DNA from: Charina bottae
Taxonomy: Eukaryota; Chordata; Lepidosauria; Squamata; Charinaidae
Length of the DNA: 64,000 nt
NCBI GenBank assembly: GCA_023362775.1
Contig: JALMGJ010000006.1
Span: forward strand, 58,247,501 to 58,311,500
Direction: 5' to 3'
Below the pieces are notes generated by a model, which saw only the letters and a list, made by a program, of their open reading frames with translations, made no database searches and had not been told where the DNA came from. The translations under genes were made by a program, and so were the position numbers. Every line of letters starts with the position of its first letter. Position 1 is the stretch's first letter. Shown here in pieces: positions 21,636 through 34,462 of the stretch.

Positions 21636-21750
21636 CAAACATCAAATCAAATCAAATGCTTTATTACAGTCGATGACCAGATGTAGGTACAATTCAGTAA
21701 CATTATTACAGGGGTGGAAAGGGGGTGGGATAAAGGAAGCTGAACAATAA
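21636..21750 (-). mobile_element. Possible LINE 3' end with (CAAAT)n tail
   Basis: ATCAAATCAAATCAAATGC followed by TTTATTACAGTCGATG resembles a retroelement 3' end read on the minus strand. The family is not assigned. Confidence 0.3.
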
Positions 21751-22321
21751 ACAAACATAGTAAAAAATTTACTGAATTTTTATGGGTGCCATAGTGTACA
21801 TGAAGATTTCCTCTTCCTCATTTTACCTGATATACTTATTTACTATTAAAACTCAACATACATCTTCAAGGATCATCAATGAACATAGTCAATGTTAGTA
21901 AACATGTTCCTTTAAATGCAGAAGAACCTTAGAGGTTTTTTCCCCACAAGTTTTACGTATTTAAATTAAAACCCTGGGTTCAACATATTTGGCAGTTCTC
22001 ATTACAGGACATAAAATAAGGGAAGGTAATCAGTGCTTTAAGAACTCTTAAGAACAAGCCCACATAATCTCTGCAGTTTCACTATCATGTATGTACACAA
22101 TATGCAAGCACCACCTTTTTGCGCCCTACATATTTTTTGTACATAATACCCAGGTAAGACAATCAATCCTCTGAATTTTCATACATGTACACCTCTTTAT
22201 TTATTTTCATTTGTGTAATGTAATGAAGTGGTTAAATATAAAGGCTTCATCAATAATTATTCATTTTAAATGTATGAACAGCCAGGAACCTTTAGTTAAG
22301 GAATCTAAGGAATCTTCATAG

Positions 22322-22512
22322 GCACGTCCAGATAGTTTTCTTGGCAACATTAGGAGATGGTTTGCCACTGCTTTCATCCTCCATGTTTTTGCTAGTTTGT
22401 TTGTCTCCCACCCACCCACGCCCAGGTACTAACCAAATCCAATCCTGCTAGGTTTTTTTGAGATCGGCCATTGTTGGTTAGGTGCTGCCACCTAGCTATG
22501 CTTAAACATATT
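22322..22512 (-). mobile_element. 5S-rRNA-derived SINE relic
   Basis: GGTACTAACCAAATCCAATCC and TTTTGAGATCGG resemble the reverse complement of the 5S rRNA internal promoter region. Next to it, TTTTCTTGGCAACATTAGG and TGGTTTGCCACTGC correspond to the BovB-type SINE body. It is diverged and incomplete. Confidence 0.55.
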
Positions 22513-22882
22513 TTTTTTTAACTTTATGAACTTAAAGTTAACAAATGTGTTAACACTGGCATTTTTCCCTAAGATTACACTAATTTGTAGTCAGTGCAAT
22601 AAAAAAATCATCAATTAAATTTGAGTTGATTAATCATTAATTATGAATAAGGACAACATTGATGAGGCATCAATGTTCATGGAGTTCATTCATAGAGTTT
22701 TGTACTATGTTATGTTAGTGAAAAAATTAAAAGGTGAGACTTGCCTCTTATTTTTATAAAAATACGACAGCATCAAAATAAATATTAGAAATTCCAAAAG
22801 CTTCTGATTAAAATCAGATTGTCATGCTGTAGATCATACTGTTGAAGGTCATGTGAGAAGGGGACACAGCAAGTTACTACAA

Positions 22883-22908
22883 TGGAGAGAGAAAGAGAGA
22901 GAGAGAAA
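22883..22908. repeat. (GA)n microsatellite
   Basis: GAGAGAAAGAGAGAGAGAGA-type run. Confidence 0.8.
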
Positions 22909-24604
22909 TTGATCTCTAACAAACTTTTAAAATAGGTTGAGATATAGGCAAGTGGCATGAGGATCCTAAGCAACTATTTCAGTGGATATTATTTACAATA
23001 AACTGTATAAGATGTAATAAGACCAATTTTTAATACAATTATTTTAAGATAGGGACTCCAATGTACCCCCAAATCATTTATTTCAAAGCTTACATAGCTT
23101 ATACTTAAAGTTGCTGAAATTCATGTTGAGGTATTTTAATAAAATTGCACTGAACTTCATACCTCTATTGAGTCATTACCATTATTGTGACTGTGTCCTA
23201 ACTAAAAAAGAAAACAAGACCAAATGACCTTATTGTTTATGACAGTCATAGCAGATCAATAAGCAAAATTAAAAAGAACAATGAAATCTATTGTTATCAA
23301 GGAGAAAAAAACTATTCTCAGATTATGAAATTGCAACAGATTCCACAAAGAAAATGTGTCTGTAATGTCACCTTGTAAAACAGAGAAAAAAGCACTTATC
23401 TTTACAAGTGAAAGTAAATTCCCTTTACAAGGGACACTAAATTAAGGTGCAAGATAATGTTTGCTACCACAGAGGAATGGTTAGGAGATTGTTCTTTATA
23501 TGCTGATGCCTATTTTAAAAACAATACTGCCATGTATAAATTTCTCTAATTCACCTATCTTTAAAGGGAGGGTGTAGGCTTTTATTGAAAAGACTGTTTC
23601 AGTCACCTCACATAAAAAATAGGTGTATGTAATACAGCAGTCTCTCCCACTCAGTGAAAAGCAATAGAGATGTCAGACACTGAAAATGAATTTCAATGCT
23701 GATAAATATAATAAAAGTTAGAAGACAAGATATTCAAGCTCCTTTTTCCTTGGTCGTACTTTCTACTTGTAATTTTTGTCATACTTGTTTAGAAAACAGT
23801 CCTGACTCTGAAACGACTCATCTCAATCCTGAACACAGGCATAATGTCAGTGTATCAACAAACGCTGCACTTATACTCTTCCTACAGAAATGCTAAGAAA
23901 GGAATTTGCATTTTGCCATCTGGAGTAGTAGTTATCTCCCAAAGCTCAACATTACAAAGCAAAATTGATGGAATTCTAATTATAAACTCCAGCTGCATAT
24001 TAATGCAATCAATGATTTCTTTTAAAAATTTTGCCCACACATTAAATTATCATAAATACAGTTATTTCCATCCAATGAAACCCAGACTTTAAAAATGTGT
24101 AGGTACTTTGATTTAGAATTAAATATTATACAATTCTAGTTTCTGATGTGCATAGATTCTGAACAGTGAGAAGCAACTAAATTACCTTCTAGGCTATGTC
24201 CCAAATATAATATGCTTTTTTGTTTATGCTTGCAGGTGCAATTGCTTAATGTACAAGTTTTAATTTTTCATTTCTTCATCATAGCATCTTCTTTTGAGAC
24301 AGTATCACAGTATGAACTTTTGTCTTTTAGCAATACTAATGATTTAGTAAAAAATATCTAGAAATATTCAGTATAATATGAACAATTCATGCATGAAGTC
24401 CTCCAAAGTATTCATTATACGAAATGGATGTAGTATTAAAATAATCAGCCTACATTTGGTCTACAGAAGTCCAAATTCAACAAGAAAGTTACAAGATAAC
24501 ATTCTAGGTACACCGACTGCAAAAATTATTTTATCAGATATGAAGTAAGAAATTAAATATACTTTATAAGTTGCACAGTAACTTATAAAGGTGGCAGTAT
24601 TGTA
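22909..24604. other. No gene recognised
   Basis: AT-rich sequence; the short open frames at 23696-24092 show no recognisable product. Confidence 0.45.
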
Positions 24605-24863
24605 ATTGAAACTCTCCCCACGACCTGAGTTCGATCTCAGCGGAAGCTGGTTCTCAGGTAGCCGGCTCAGGTCGACTCAGCCTTCCATCCTTCCGAGGTC
24701 GGTAAAATGAGTACCCAGCTTGCTGGGGGAAAGGTAATCACGACTGGGGAAGGCAATGGCAAACCACCCCACTCTATAGTCTGCCAGGAAAACATCGCAA
24801 AAGCAGCGTCTCCCCAGGGGTCACATGACTTGGTGCTTGCACAGGGGAACCTTTCCTTCTATA
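24605..24863 (+). mobile_element. tRNA-derived SINE with BovB-type tail
   Basis: It contains a box B-like GAGTTCGATCTC, the words AGGTCGGTAAAATGAGTACC, the shared module GGGGAAGGCAATGGCAAACC (24747-24766) with CTGCCAGGAAAAC, and a tail ACTTGGTGCTTGCACAGGGG. The 5' half of the tRNA head is short or missing. It resembles SINE families common in squamates. Confidence 0.65.
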
Positions 24864-25695
24864 AGTAGCTGAGTTGTATTAGGCACTCTGTGAAAAGGCA
24901 AATGTTATTTTAAGAATTAAAATAGCCCAGGTACCAAGAAGCTGGATGCAATTCTTTGCAATTCTTTGCAGGTGAGGAAGCAGGCTGGTAGAGGAGTACA
25001 ATCAATAAAACTGTTTTAACTACATTTATATATAATTAGCTTTTGCTAATTCATTTTAATTATAAAATGACTATGAGTGTATTTTCAGGTTTAAGATTGG
25101 AAGAAAGTACTGATGGAACTATTAGGGTTACATTAAAAAATAACAAAGTTCAGAGAATGACAAGAGCTAAGTGAAGGGGAAATGCATTATTAGAAACAGG
25201 AGCTCAAGGTAGAAACTAAGCCAATAAATAGTGTCTTTCATAAAGAGTGACTTTGTAGTCTCTATTTCTCCTAACCATTATTTGTCCCAGTAGTGATAAA
25301 TCTCAAGCAGGACCTCCTTTTTTGGCATTCCCCCTCATTTCAGTTGATACACATACACACACACTCACACACACCACCATGGTGATGTGGGTTGTCCTTC
25401 TGTATTAATTTCTGTCTGGGTTTACATTATGTTCCTTTGAAACATAAATGTAAGTAACAATTTTCACTATGATTCAGAATGTCTATAGATCTTCCCAAAC
25501 ATAAGCCTGTAGGGAAGGTATCATAAGCAGCAAAAAGCTTTATCAATTCATTGGTTATTATTGAGTGAGAATTGTGCATTCATTCACTCAACTGGATTAG
25601 ATATTTTCATTAACTTGAAGATAACACAGCCGCTACTTCTAATTTAAGATACTGTTTAAGTTGGTAAGCATTTCTAAGGCTCATTTATAAAATAT

Positions 25696-25805
25696 ATCCA
25701 GCAGCTCCTGTAGTCAAATAAGATTTTTTCACATAAAAGCCTAATACATTTTTCAGTTAGGCTTTTATGTGAAAAAAATTTGCTAGGCTAGAAGAGCTGC
25801 TGGAT
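25696..25805. repeat. 110-bp quasi-palindrome
   Basis: ATCCAGCAGCTC at the left end pairs with GAGCTGCTGGAT at the right end. An inner near-perfect pair, TTTTTTCACATAAAAGCCTAA and its complement, surrounds a 13-nt loop. The mid-arm segment pairs poorly. Confidence 0.75.
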
Positions 25806-26892
25806 AATATATTGCTTGTAGGTCCAAAATTGCTCTCAGTGACTCAACATGCAAGAGAGTTTTTTTAAAAAAAGCAAGGAATTCTCTCGCATAAACTGTA
25901 TCACCAACCTCAACCAGGTCAGAAACTCTATGCAGCTGTCTAACACATTCTCTACAGGATACACTAGTGTTGAGTGTGAAGTCTATTAAAAAAGTTATAC
26001 GGTGATATAAGGCAAGGCATAACAATTCAGGAAAAGGAACTCATATAGACTCCTTAACATAATAAAACAATTACTCTGTATACATTTATGCTATATAAAG
26101 CCTAAATATAACCTAATGACAGTGATTGGAGGCAGTTTGTCCGCTAGCCATCAGTTTCTACCTGAATATATCTTGCATCAAATTTAACAAAACATTATGA
26201 TTAATATATCTTTCTGAGCTGTGCGGATATAGCTACAGCATGTGTGTCAAGAAAAAGCCATACAAGTCACCTTCAGAAAAGTATCAAGCCAAAGAACCTG
26301 GAACCCAGGAACAGAACATAGCCTAGAACCTGAGTACCAGCCATGAAAGAGCAGTTGAAGATCTTAGCCTGATTCTGATACAGAGGACTATGACCTTAAA
26401 ACAGAAACCTTCCCCGCAGTTCTAGGGAACATCAGGTAAAGGGTTGAGGACAGAAATTAGCCAGGTGAAGAACCAGACTTCCCAATGGAAGTTTCCTGAT
26501 GAGTCTTAAAGAACTGGACTCTAGCAAATCAAGGCTGTTTATCTTCATTTGCATTTGGATGGGAAGACGAGGGTAATTAAAGCTACTTTAAAAGGTCAAT
26601 TCCTTACTATAACATCTTTGGCAACATTCTTATTTTGAAGAGGTATTTCTCAAGCATGTCTAGCTGAATTCCTTGATCCCTAGCTAGACCCTTGAACTCT
26701 ATGACTAGAGATGGATTGCTTTTTGGAACCTTGCAATTTCATTTGACTTGAACATTGCCATTAGCTGGGGACTGATTTACGATTTTACAACCGAGTATGA
26801 TAGTAAATGGACTTGATTTAAAACTACTCTGTTAATATCCTGCCAGAACCTCATTAAGCTGTGGCCGAAAATGTGCAGAATACAAGTACTTG

Positions 26893-26921
26893 TGTGTATG
26901 TGTGTGTACACACACACATAC
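26893..26921. repeat. (TG)n/(AC)n microsatellite
   Basis: TGTGTGTATGTGTGTGTACACACACACATA, itself partly palindromic. Confidence 0.75.
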
Positions 26922-27024
26922 TGTACCATAGCTAGTCTCAAAAAACCTAAGCAGGGTTGAAAGTGGCTAATACTCTGATGACAGCTGATTAGAAAAGCCA
27001 AGACTGGGAAGTTAAAAAATAATA

Positions 27025-27122
27025 ATCCTGGAAGAACATAATGGCAAGCCGCTGCAGTATTTCCAAGAAAACTCTGTATATAGAGTTACTTGAAGTTAAG
27101 CTCAGCTCAAAGGAGACCTTAC
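27025..27122 (+). mobile_element. BovB-type SINE body fragment
   Basis: CCTGGAAGAACATAATGGCA, TTCCAAGAAAACTC and TTACTTGAAGTTAAGCTCAG match the 3' body of the 5S-headed SINE at about 60.1 kb. No head remains. Confidence 0.45.
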
Positions 27123-28051
27123 CTCCTATCACTGTATTGGCAAATCGGTTGGTAAATACTGTACATAACTAATAGTATTCACAAAGTATTATAGCTTTCT
27201 ATAGTATAATTTTGCTAAACCCCCTACTATGTTTGTCAAGTTGAAAGTAAGATTAAAAATAGATATAAAGATTTTTTTAAGTTAATTTTTGAAAACATCA
27301 AGCTTATAAAAAGGTTTTTGTTTTACCTTTAAAGTGATTATGTATTTGTTTAATGCAGGGCAAATTACATATTAATAAAACATTTTATTATAAAAAAAGA
27401 AATTTCTTAAAGCACAAAACATAAATGTAATGTTAGGTACAATTATACTCTACATTTATCATACCAACTTACTTTATTAAAACAAATTGTCAAAATGTAT
27501 AATGATGATATCATTATGTCTATACTGATTCCAGAATTGAGTTAAAGCTCACTCTTAAAAGTTTTGAGGGCTTTTTTCTCCCATACAATTTTATAAAATT
27601 GTAGTTTTATACATTTGTTCCTTCATTCACACTATACTGCACATTTTACATTTCTATTGGGCAAAGATTGGGAAGATACTGTAATTTATTCCCATGTTAT
27701 CGTTAGAGAGCGAAAAGGAACTTATGTGGAATTTTGAAAGGGATACGAATCCATTGTAGCAAATGAATAAAGTATGTAATATGAGATGAGTACTCAATGA
27801 ATGATTAAGAGCACTGTTCTAACTGGAGAAGTGGTATGACTTGGCAATAGATTGAATTTAGGATGGTAAAGGGGAAAAAAGATAAAGCTCAGGTCAAACG
27901 ACAAAATTCTGTGTTGCACATACTGAGTTTAAAGCAGTAGTAAAACATTTAAGCAATTGGATATATGGAATTGGACAGATGGCAAGAAAAGTGTCAACGG
28001 TATGGTGATAAGCAAATCCTTGGGAGTTGATGAAAAAATCACCTAGCTATA

Positions 28052-28285
28052 TACAGAGCCAGTGTAGTGGTTAAGATGTTGAACTGGGACCAGGAAGATC
28101 CAGATTTAAGACCACCTTCAGCCATGGAAGATCACTGGGCGACTTTGGGGCTCTCTCTCACCCCAAACTACATAGGGTAGTACGGCTATTGTGGGGGACA
28201 AGCACAAGCACAGAGGAAGCACTGTGTATACCACCCTGAGCTCCTGAAATAAAAGTGGGATATAAATCTAAAAATTAAATAAATA
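28052..28285 (+). mobile_element. Diverged tRNA-headed SINE (L2-like tail)
   Basis: AGAGCCAGTGTAGTGGTTAAG head, GATCACTGGGCGACTTTGGG middle and AATAAAAGTGGGATATAAAT tail: the same architecture as the copy at 10857 but older. Confidence 0.6.
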
Positions 28286-30478
28286 GCGTATAAGGAGAAA
28301 ATGAGAGTAGAGTGGACTCCAACAGGGAAGAAAGCAAAAAGAAAATGTATTCTTGTAGAAATATTCCATGAATATTAATATAGATAGAAAGGAAAGAACA
28401 GCTATAAAAACATAGCACATAAGAGAATTCAAGTTAGAAAAAATATTTACTGTATCAAAGATGTTCAGAAGCTTTAATGAAGAGACATTACTGAGCTGCA
28501 AGTGATGGTGGAGATTAAAAAATGAGTTGAGTTGACAGGAAAAAGACATATTTCATAGTTATGGAAGCAACAGGTCAATAAGTCAAAAACAGGAGTGGGG
28601 AAGGGACAGAAGATGATAATTATTAAATGGAAAGCAGAAATAGCATTACAATAAAGGGTAACTAGGAGTTAGAGAATAAGATTTTATTTTGGTATTATTA
28701 CTTTAGAAAGTGAAACATTTAAAATACATACATTCTTAAAGCCACGATTATTTTAAAGCCATGATTATCTAGTACACAGATAATCTGACAACAGTATCAA
28801 ATCTGACAACAGTATCAAAAATCTGTCTACTTATTCAGATACCTAATAAATGTTTAATGGCTTTTCTTGATACTATCCACTATGTTGTACAATGAATTAG
28901 CATTTATTAAACAGCAGTTACATATTTATATTCATTTATTATGGAGTTTTACATATAAATCATTCTTCCACAAATCATAAGCATTCAGCTGAACAGAAAA
29001 TAAATTGATTTTTTTTCACAGTATCCATTTATTGCTGCTTTTGACTCCTTGTTTTGAAGAGCATTATAAACATTTATACTAATTCCTCACCCCTATGTAG
29101 TAACACAATACACTGTTGCACTACAGTTATCATCTACATTTTTTGCCAAAGTATTTCATATTGTTTTTCAATAATGATATGCCCATCCAGTGGCTACATA
29201 CATACATTCATACATATATTGTTCATTCTAAATTATTACAATTTAAAACAACCATATATGCTTCCTAAGTTGTACAATTCAGACTCTTTGCCCATTTGAG
29301 AATCTCAAGTAGCACAGACATTTTAACAACAAACCTGGAGTCCATACTAAAAGCATGAAAATAAAGCAGTGTAGTCATCAAGTCCATGTAACATTAATAC
29401 CATTGTTGATATTGATAATGTGTAGATTATCTTTCCTATCAGGTTGATTCTACTATATCTCCATTTCCTATCAGACATCATCAATAAAAGATCCAAAGTT
29501 ACTAAAACAATATTTCAAAAAGAATCAAGCAGCCTCCCACATTATAACCACTCTTCAGAAGCCTCCCACCTAAGTAATGCCCAGAAATTATCTCAGTCCC
29601 ACACACTCTTAAAAACCTTATTCTTCATTCTCATCACAGAAATTTGATTGAGGCAAATGCAACAGCCTTTGCCTAACCATATGCTTTTCTCAACCCCATC
29701 TTTTCTTCCTAAATTGTCATATAAGGGGTAATATATATATATATATTTACCTTAGATGAAGAATTTCTTTTTGCCTTTTTGTCCATATTAAATATCTTAA
29801 ATAAATGCTTTGAAACACAGAGAGTTGCACCAATAAACTTCAAATATTCTCTCCTGTGGCAGAAAGCAAATTAAAAGAGAAAGAGGGGAAAGGGAGATGA
29901 GATGGCTTGAGATTTCAAGCTGTGACCTCAGAGCAAAGCACAGCTGTTATCATCTCTCAGCCAATCTTCTGGGGAAAACAGGCTAGGCAGCAGGAAACTA
30001 GCTCTCTAGATGGCTACAACGTTTTTTTAAATCTGAGCACGATAAACTCAAGGATTTATCTTCTTAAAAAAGACAGCCCCACACAGCTCTGGCCTGATTT
30101 GACTGCAGTCACTTTCTGCAAAAGATCATCCCATAATAATGAGATCCATATGATTCAGTTTCAAGACTAAAGCAAGAAAGTGCATCAGCTCACATTAAAA
30201 TAATCAGTATACTTCCTGCAGCTAGCATTGCAGTCCATAATGGAAATATATTGATCGGATCACTAAAATAATCAGGAAGAGGCACTGACTCACTGCAGCA
30301 AACAGTTGCTCCAGCCTACATCAGATGCAGATCTAAGTTTTCTCTCCCTGCAGTACTGAATTATAATGCCAAAATGCATGGTGTGATACAGTTATATTTC
30401 TTCCCACATATTTTATACCACTGCCCTTACTTTTGGATGAAAAAAATGCTTTGTCAATTTACACAATTGTGTAAACCA
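28286..30478. other. No gene recognised
   Basis: AT-rich sequence with a (TA)n run at 29730-29746 and a 17-bp tandem repeat of ATCTGACAACAGTATCA near 28785-28820. Confidence 0.45.
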
Positions 30479-30585
30479 GGGCTTTCCAAAGTGCCGCCGC
30501 TGGCGACACACAAGTGGTGGCGGCGGCAGCGCGGTGGCGCGGGGGGGCGCACGTGCAACTTTTCAAATGTAAATCAGATACTTTT
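30479..30585 (+). mobile_element. Truncated hAT-type MITE relic
   Basis: CAGGGCTTTCCAAAG start, GGCGACACACAAG and a GC-rich interior as in the other MITE copies. The right terminus is lost or decayed near TTTTCAAATGTAAATC, so no clean 8-bp duplication can be shown. Confidence 0.5.
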
Positions 30586-30852
30586 TAAAATATGCTTGAT
30601 AAATGAAAAACATTTAAACTAAACATTAAATAAGTATTTGCTTCTCTTAAAATCAAATCCAATATACCAATGAATAAAAAAAGGGGGGGATGTTTGCAAA
30701 ACTGTCACAAGATGTTCTAACAATGACCTCAAAAAAAGAATTCATTTTAATACTCAAAACTAACATTAAGTTCTTTGTGACAAATAAGCTACACATGTCT
30801 TTAATCATAAAATATTTTAAAGGACAATTCAAGGAATTTGTCAACAAATCTT

Positions 30853-30992
30853 TATAGTCACACATGAAAACTTCATTATATCATAAGGTATTAACAATAG
30901 CTACAAATTATGTAATTTGTAAGTTATAGTCACACATGAAAACTTCATTATATCATAAGGTATTAACAATAGCTACAAATTATGTAAAATGT
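30853..30992. repeat. 72-bp tandem duplication
   Basis: TATAGTCACACATGAAAACT begins at 30853 and again at 30925. About 62 bp are identical between units, through ATAGCTACAAATTATGTAA. Confidence 0.9.
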
Positions 30993-31534
30993 GAGTAAAT
31001 ATCTGTTACAATTATTTTCCAGCATTTACAAGAGCATCCAAACTCCCATTTCTCAACAGGAAACTACCATGGAGAAGTGATGTGCACTTTTGTCTGCTTC
31101 CTAATTCATGAAGGAAGAGAAAGCTGCTTCTCAACAGGAAATGAGACTTCTGATCATGATCAGGAATGTCATTTCTAGTTGACAAAGTACTAGAATAATT
31201 CTGCAGCTAATCAGCCTTCTTCATGCCACAGTTACGTTCCCTTTTCTTCCAAAGGTAAGGATTTCTTCCCATATAAATATTCTTTCCAAACAAACTCAAG
31301 GGTTTATACTTTTTTCACTAAAAACATTTTTGAAAAAGAAGATTTATCCTCCTCCATATAAATAGAAAGAATAGCCTTTGTTTTTCAATTCAGTCTCTAT
31401 TAGAATATGGAAGACAATTTATACTAACTCCAGAACATGGTAGCATGAGATGGGGAATTTCACTTACTATAATAAAAATCTGATAGCCAAATTTAATCAT
31501 ATATCAATCAAAGAGAATATTTGTAGCTCAGTGT

Positions 31535-31850
31535 TGAACTGTGGAGTCCTTGGTGCTCTCTGAGCCTTGTTGTTTTCTTGCAGACGTTTCATTGCCAGAC
31601 TAGGCAACATCTTCAGTGCGAAAAGGGAGTGGGACTTGCTCTCTGTTTATATACCATGGCTTGTCCTGCTTGTGTTGGTGGAGGTGTTGTTCTCTCCTTA
31701 GGAGTTCCTTGACTGGGCTGTTGTTTGCTGCTTGGCTGATTGACTGAGTTAATAGTTCCTTGATTAGGGTATATTGTGCTGTTTATTCCTCTGGTGCTAA
31801 TCTTGGTATTAATCTTTGCATATCTGGGTATTGATTGATATATACAATAG
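31535..31850 (-). mobile_element. Penelope-like terminal fragment, second family
   Basis: Minus-strand fragment with GCTCAGAGAGCACCAAGG, a hammerhead-like core and a TATA-containing stretch (GTTTATATACC, plus strand). It has no coding sequence. It is assigned to Penelope-like elements because its core architecture matches the pseudo-LTRs of the element at 34463-37516. Confidence 0.55.
31580..31619 (-). ncRNA. Hammerhead-ribozyme-like core (GUC type)
   Basis: Minus strand: GCA, CTGAAGA, one unpaired base, stem II (GUUGCC with GGCAAU plus loop UAGUCU), GAAA, ACGU overlap and C, then TGC. Stem I is 3 bp (TGC with GCA). Stem III is too short for a monomer, but ACGU is self-complementary, as in the minimal dimeric hammerheads described for Penelope-like elements. 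Activity is not shown. Confidence 0.5.
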
Positions 31851-33599
31851 GCCCATTTAAACCAATGGGAGTCCAGTTGATCTTTTTCATATGTCTACTC
31901 AAACATAATTTAAGTTTTGATGTAATTTATTATGTTTAGCATTAAAAAAATTACAATATGGCTTGCAATGGATCTTGGACTTTAGTCAAATGCATAGTTC
32001 CTTAAAACTTTATTGCATTAAGCACAGACTGTCTGTTAGCATTGTATTTTTAACAGTGGACTTGCTTAAAATGCACTTTAATTTAGAAATGGTAAGAATG
32101 TTTAAATAAGTAAAATAATAGAGAGAAATACAAAATGACCAAAAAAGCTAAACCTACAGTACAAAGTTATATAATACACTAAACCAAATTGTGGTTGCAT
32201 GTTTCATGTCATCCAAACAGACCATGAAACAAGTTATGGTTAAGAAAAAAGCATTTTAACTGCAATCTGTAATTATGCCAATCTGTATAGTTACAAATCG
32301 TCTTAACCGCACTCCAGTATTTTGTCCTAACCTGGACAAATTACTAATATATGGTTAAGTTGCCAGTAATCCTCAAAAAAAAAAAAAGACATGATGCAGA
32401 AGCAGCCATAAAAAGGAGCTAGTCCTGTAGCTGTTTTTCTGTTGTTCCACTTTTGTTTTTCAACACCTCGAATCTGGTGCATGGAGGCTTTGTGCGGAAA
32501 ACAAAGAAGCTGTGAAAAGGCTTAACCTTCCCCCGTATGGCACGAGGTGGCCCCAGTGTCGACTAGACCATTCTGGGTTTTCTGTTGTTGTTTCCAAATC
32601 ATCATCATCACCATCATCAATATGTGCAAGCAACACAAAAGTTCTGGGATACTGGTCCTCAGCACAGAGGAAATAGGGTGCTGATTATATATAGGATGAT
32701 CAACAGTTTAGTCCATTGCAGTTGTTAATGCTAATCATAGCAAAGTTGGTGAGCTTACTGGATGTCCACATTCATATAATAGCCAACAACTTTAAATGTT
32801 ATTTCTTTGTCTTCTCCTAAATCTCTTCTCTCTCTCAACAGATAAATCTTAGATTTATATTTTGTTTTCAGCAATGGCAGTTTTACCCTAAAAAAGCCCT
32901 CTAGATAAATGCTATTAAATTGAACCTCACTAGTGTCTTGCCAGTAAAAAACACAAAGCATATGGAGTACTGCATAATGAAAAAGTTGTATGAATGCCCT
33001 TTTCTGTGGTTAACGGAAGAGCCCATTCCAACACAGATCAATAGGATACACTGGTTTTCTTCAATGTAAAATACTTAAACTGAATGTAAAACAGTAACGC
33101 AGTATTCAGAGAAATTATTTTTAGTGCATACTTAAAGCAGTTCGACTTTCAGTATTATTTCATTAATTGTTTACAAAAAGATATTTACTCCAGCCTAATG
33201 AGTATCAGTTAAGCATTATATTTTGGGTTCTTGATACTTTTTAAAAAAGCATCTTATTCTTATCAACTAAATTCACTATAACATCAGTTGCTTCCTGTCA
33301 GCTAAAGACAGTATGACACATGTGAAGTATCTTACAAACTATACATCCATTAAAGAGTTTTCAAATGTCAAAATATTGATTTTGGCACGTAGATTGTGTT
33401 TATTGTTTGCAATGCATTATAGTTGCTTTAAACAGAGTTTGTTAAATAATACATAGGCCAGTATCACACATAATCCTAAACCATAACCTCTGGTCATCAC
33501 TATTAGAGGATCTAAATAGTAAAAAAAAAATGATACAATGTTGTCCTACTCTCAGTTTAGCTTTTATATTAAGATAGGGCTTCTAGTTCAATTGAAGAA
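31851..33599. other. No gene recognised
   Basis: AT-rich. An ATCATCATCATCACCATCAT-type short repeat lies at about 32600-32620; an unclassified stretch at about 32380-32580 has no recognised end. Confidence 0.45.
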
Positions 33600-33870
33600 T
33601 TATTTATTTATTTATTATCTCAATTTATATGACCATCTCAAATTCATGACTCTGGGCAGCTAATAATTAAAACAGCATACGGAACTTAAAAACAAAAAGA
33701 AAACTATACACATGGGCAGCCAGGGTAAAAACGAACTCGCCAATAACAAATCAGCCCAACTGTTGCACAGGCTCTGCCATACCTCCAGATCTCCAGGCCC
33801 CGTGACAGAACCAGGTCTTTAAGTCTTTGCAATATGCCAACAGGGTCGGGACCAATCAGGGTCGGGTGCC
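33600..33870 (-). mobile_element. Old L2-type 3' end
   Basis: ATTTATTTATTTATT tail, GACTCTGGGCAGC half-hairpin, and GTGACAGAACCAGGTCTTTAAG corresponding to the L2 C-terminal region. Diverged. Confidence 0.6.
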
Positions 33871-34319
33871 ACAACAGAATATACTGTATGATTACTTTAT
33901 TATGACAAAAACAAAAATAACTTGTATCCTCCCTTTTTTAAAAAGAAAATGGCCCTGGTCTGCATGTCTTCCTTTTTCAATATCATATGCCTTTAGAAAC
34001 CAGTTTATTTTACATAAGATCAGATAAAAGCACATAGCATACAAATAATTTACTTCCTTTTTCTTCCTGGAAAAACTGTAGAAGTGGAAAACCACTGTTT
34101 GTTTGTTTGTTTGTTAGATTTGGAAGCCACCTGAACTCTGGGAGGCTCGCACTTAAAAGAAGAAAACATTAAAAAGAATCTAAGTTTCTGGATAAACCAG
34201 AAACTAATCTGACTGGAAAGAGGACAGACAAAATAAAACATTTCTTCACATGGTCCATAATTTACCTCTGGGATTCTTTACCACAAGATATATTCACTAA
34301 CTTAGATGGCTTTAAAAAA

Positions 34320-34395
34320 GGCTGCCCATGTGTATGGTTTTCTCTTTGTTTTTAAGTTCCGTATGCTGTTTTAATTATTAGGCGCCCAGAGTCAT
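34320..34395 (+). repeat. Inverted copy of 33646-33721
   Basis: This 76-bp segment is the reverse complement of L2-tail sequence at 33646-33721, with only a handful of mismatches. Confidence 0.8.
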
Positions 34396-34462
34396 CACAG
34401 TTAACGGAAGGCTGGTTGATCCAGGGCAGAATGCCTCTGTGGCATTTCTCCAAGCATTCTAT

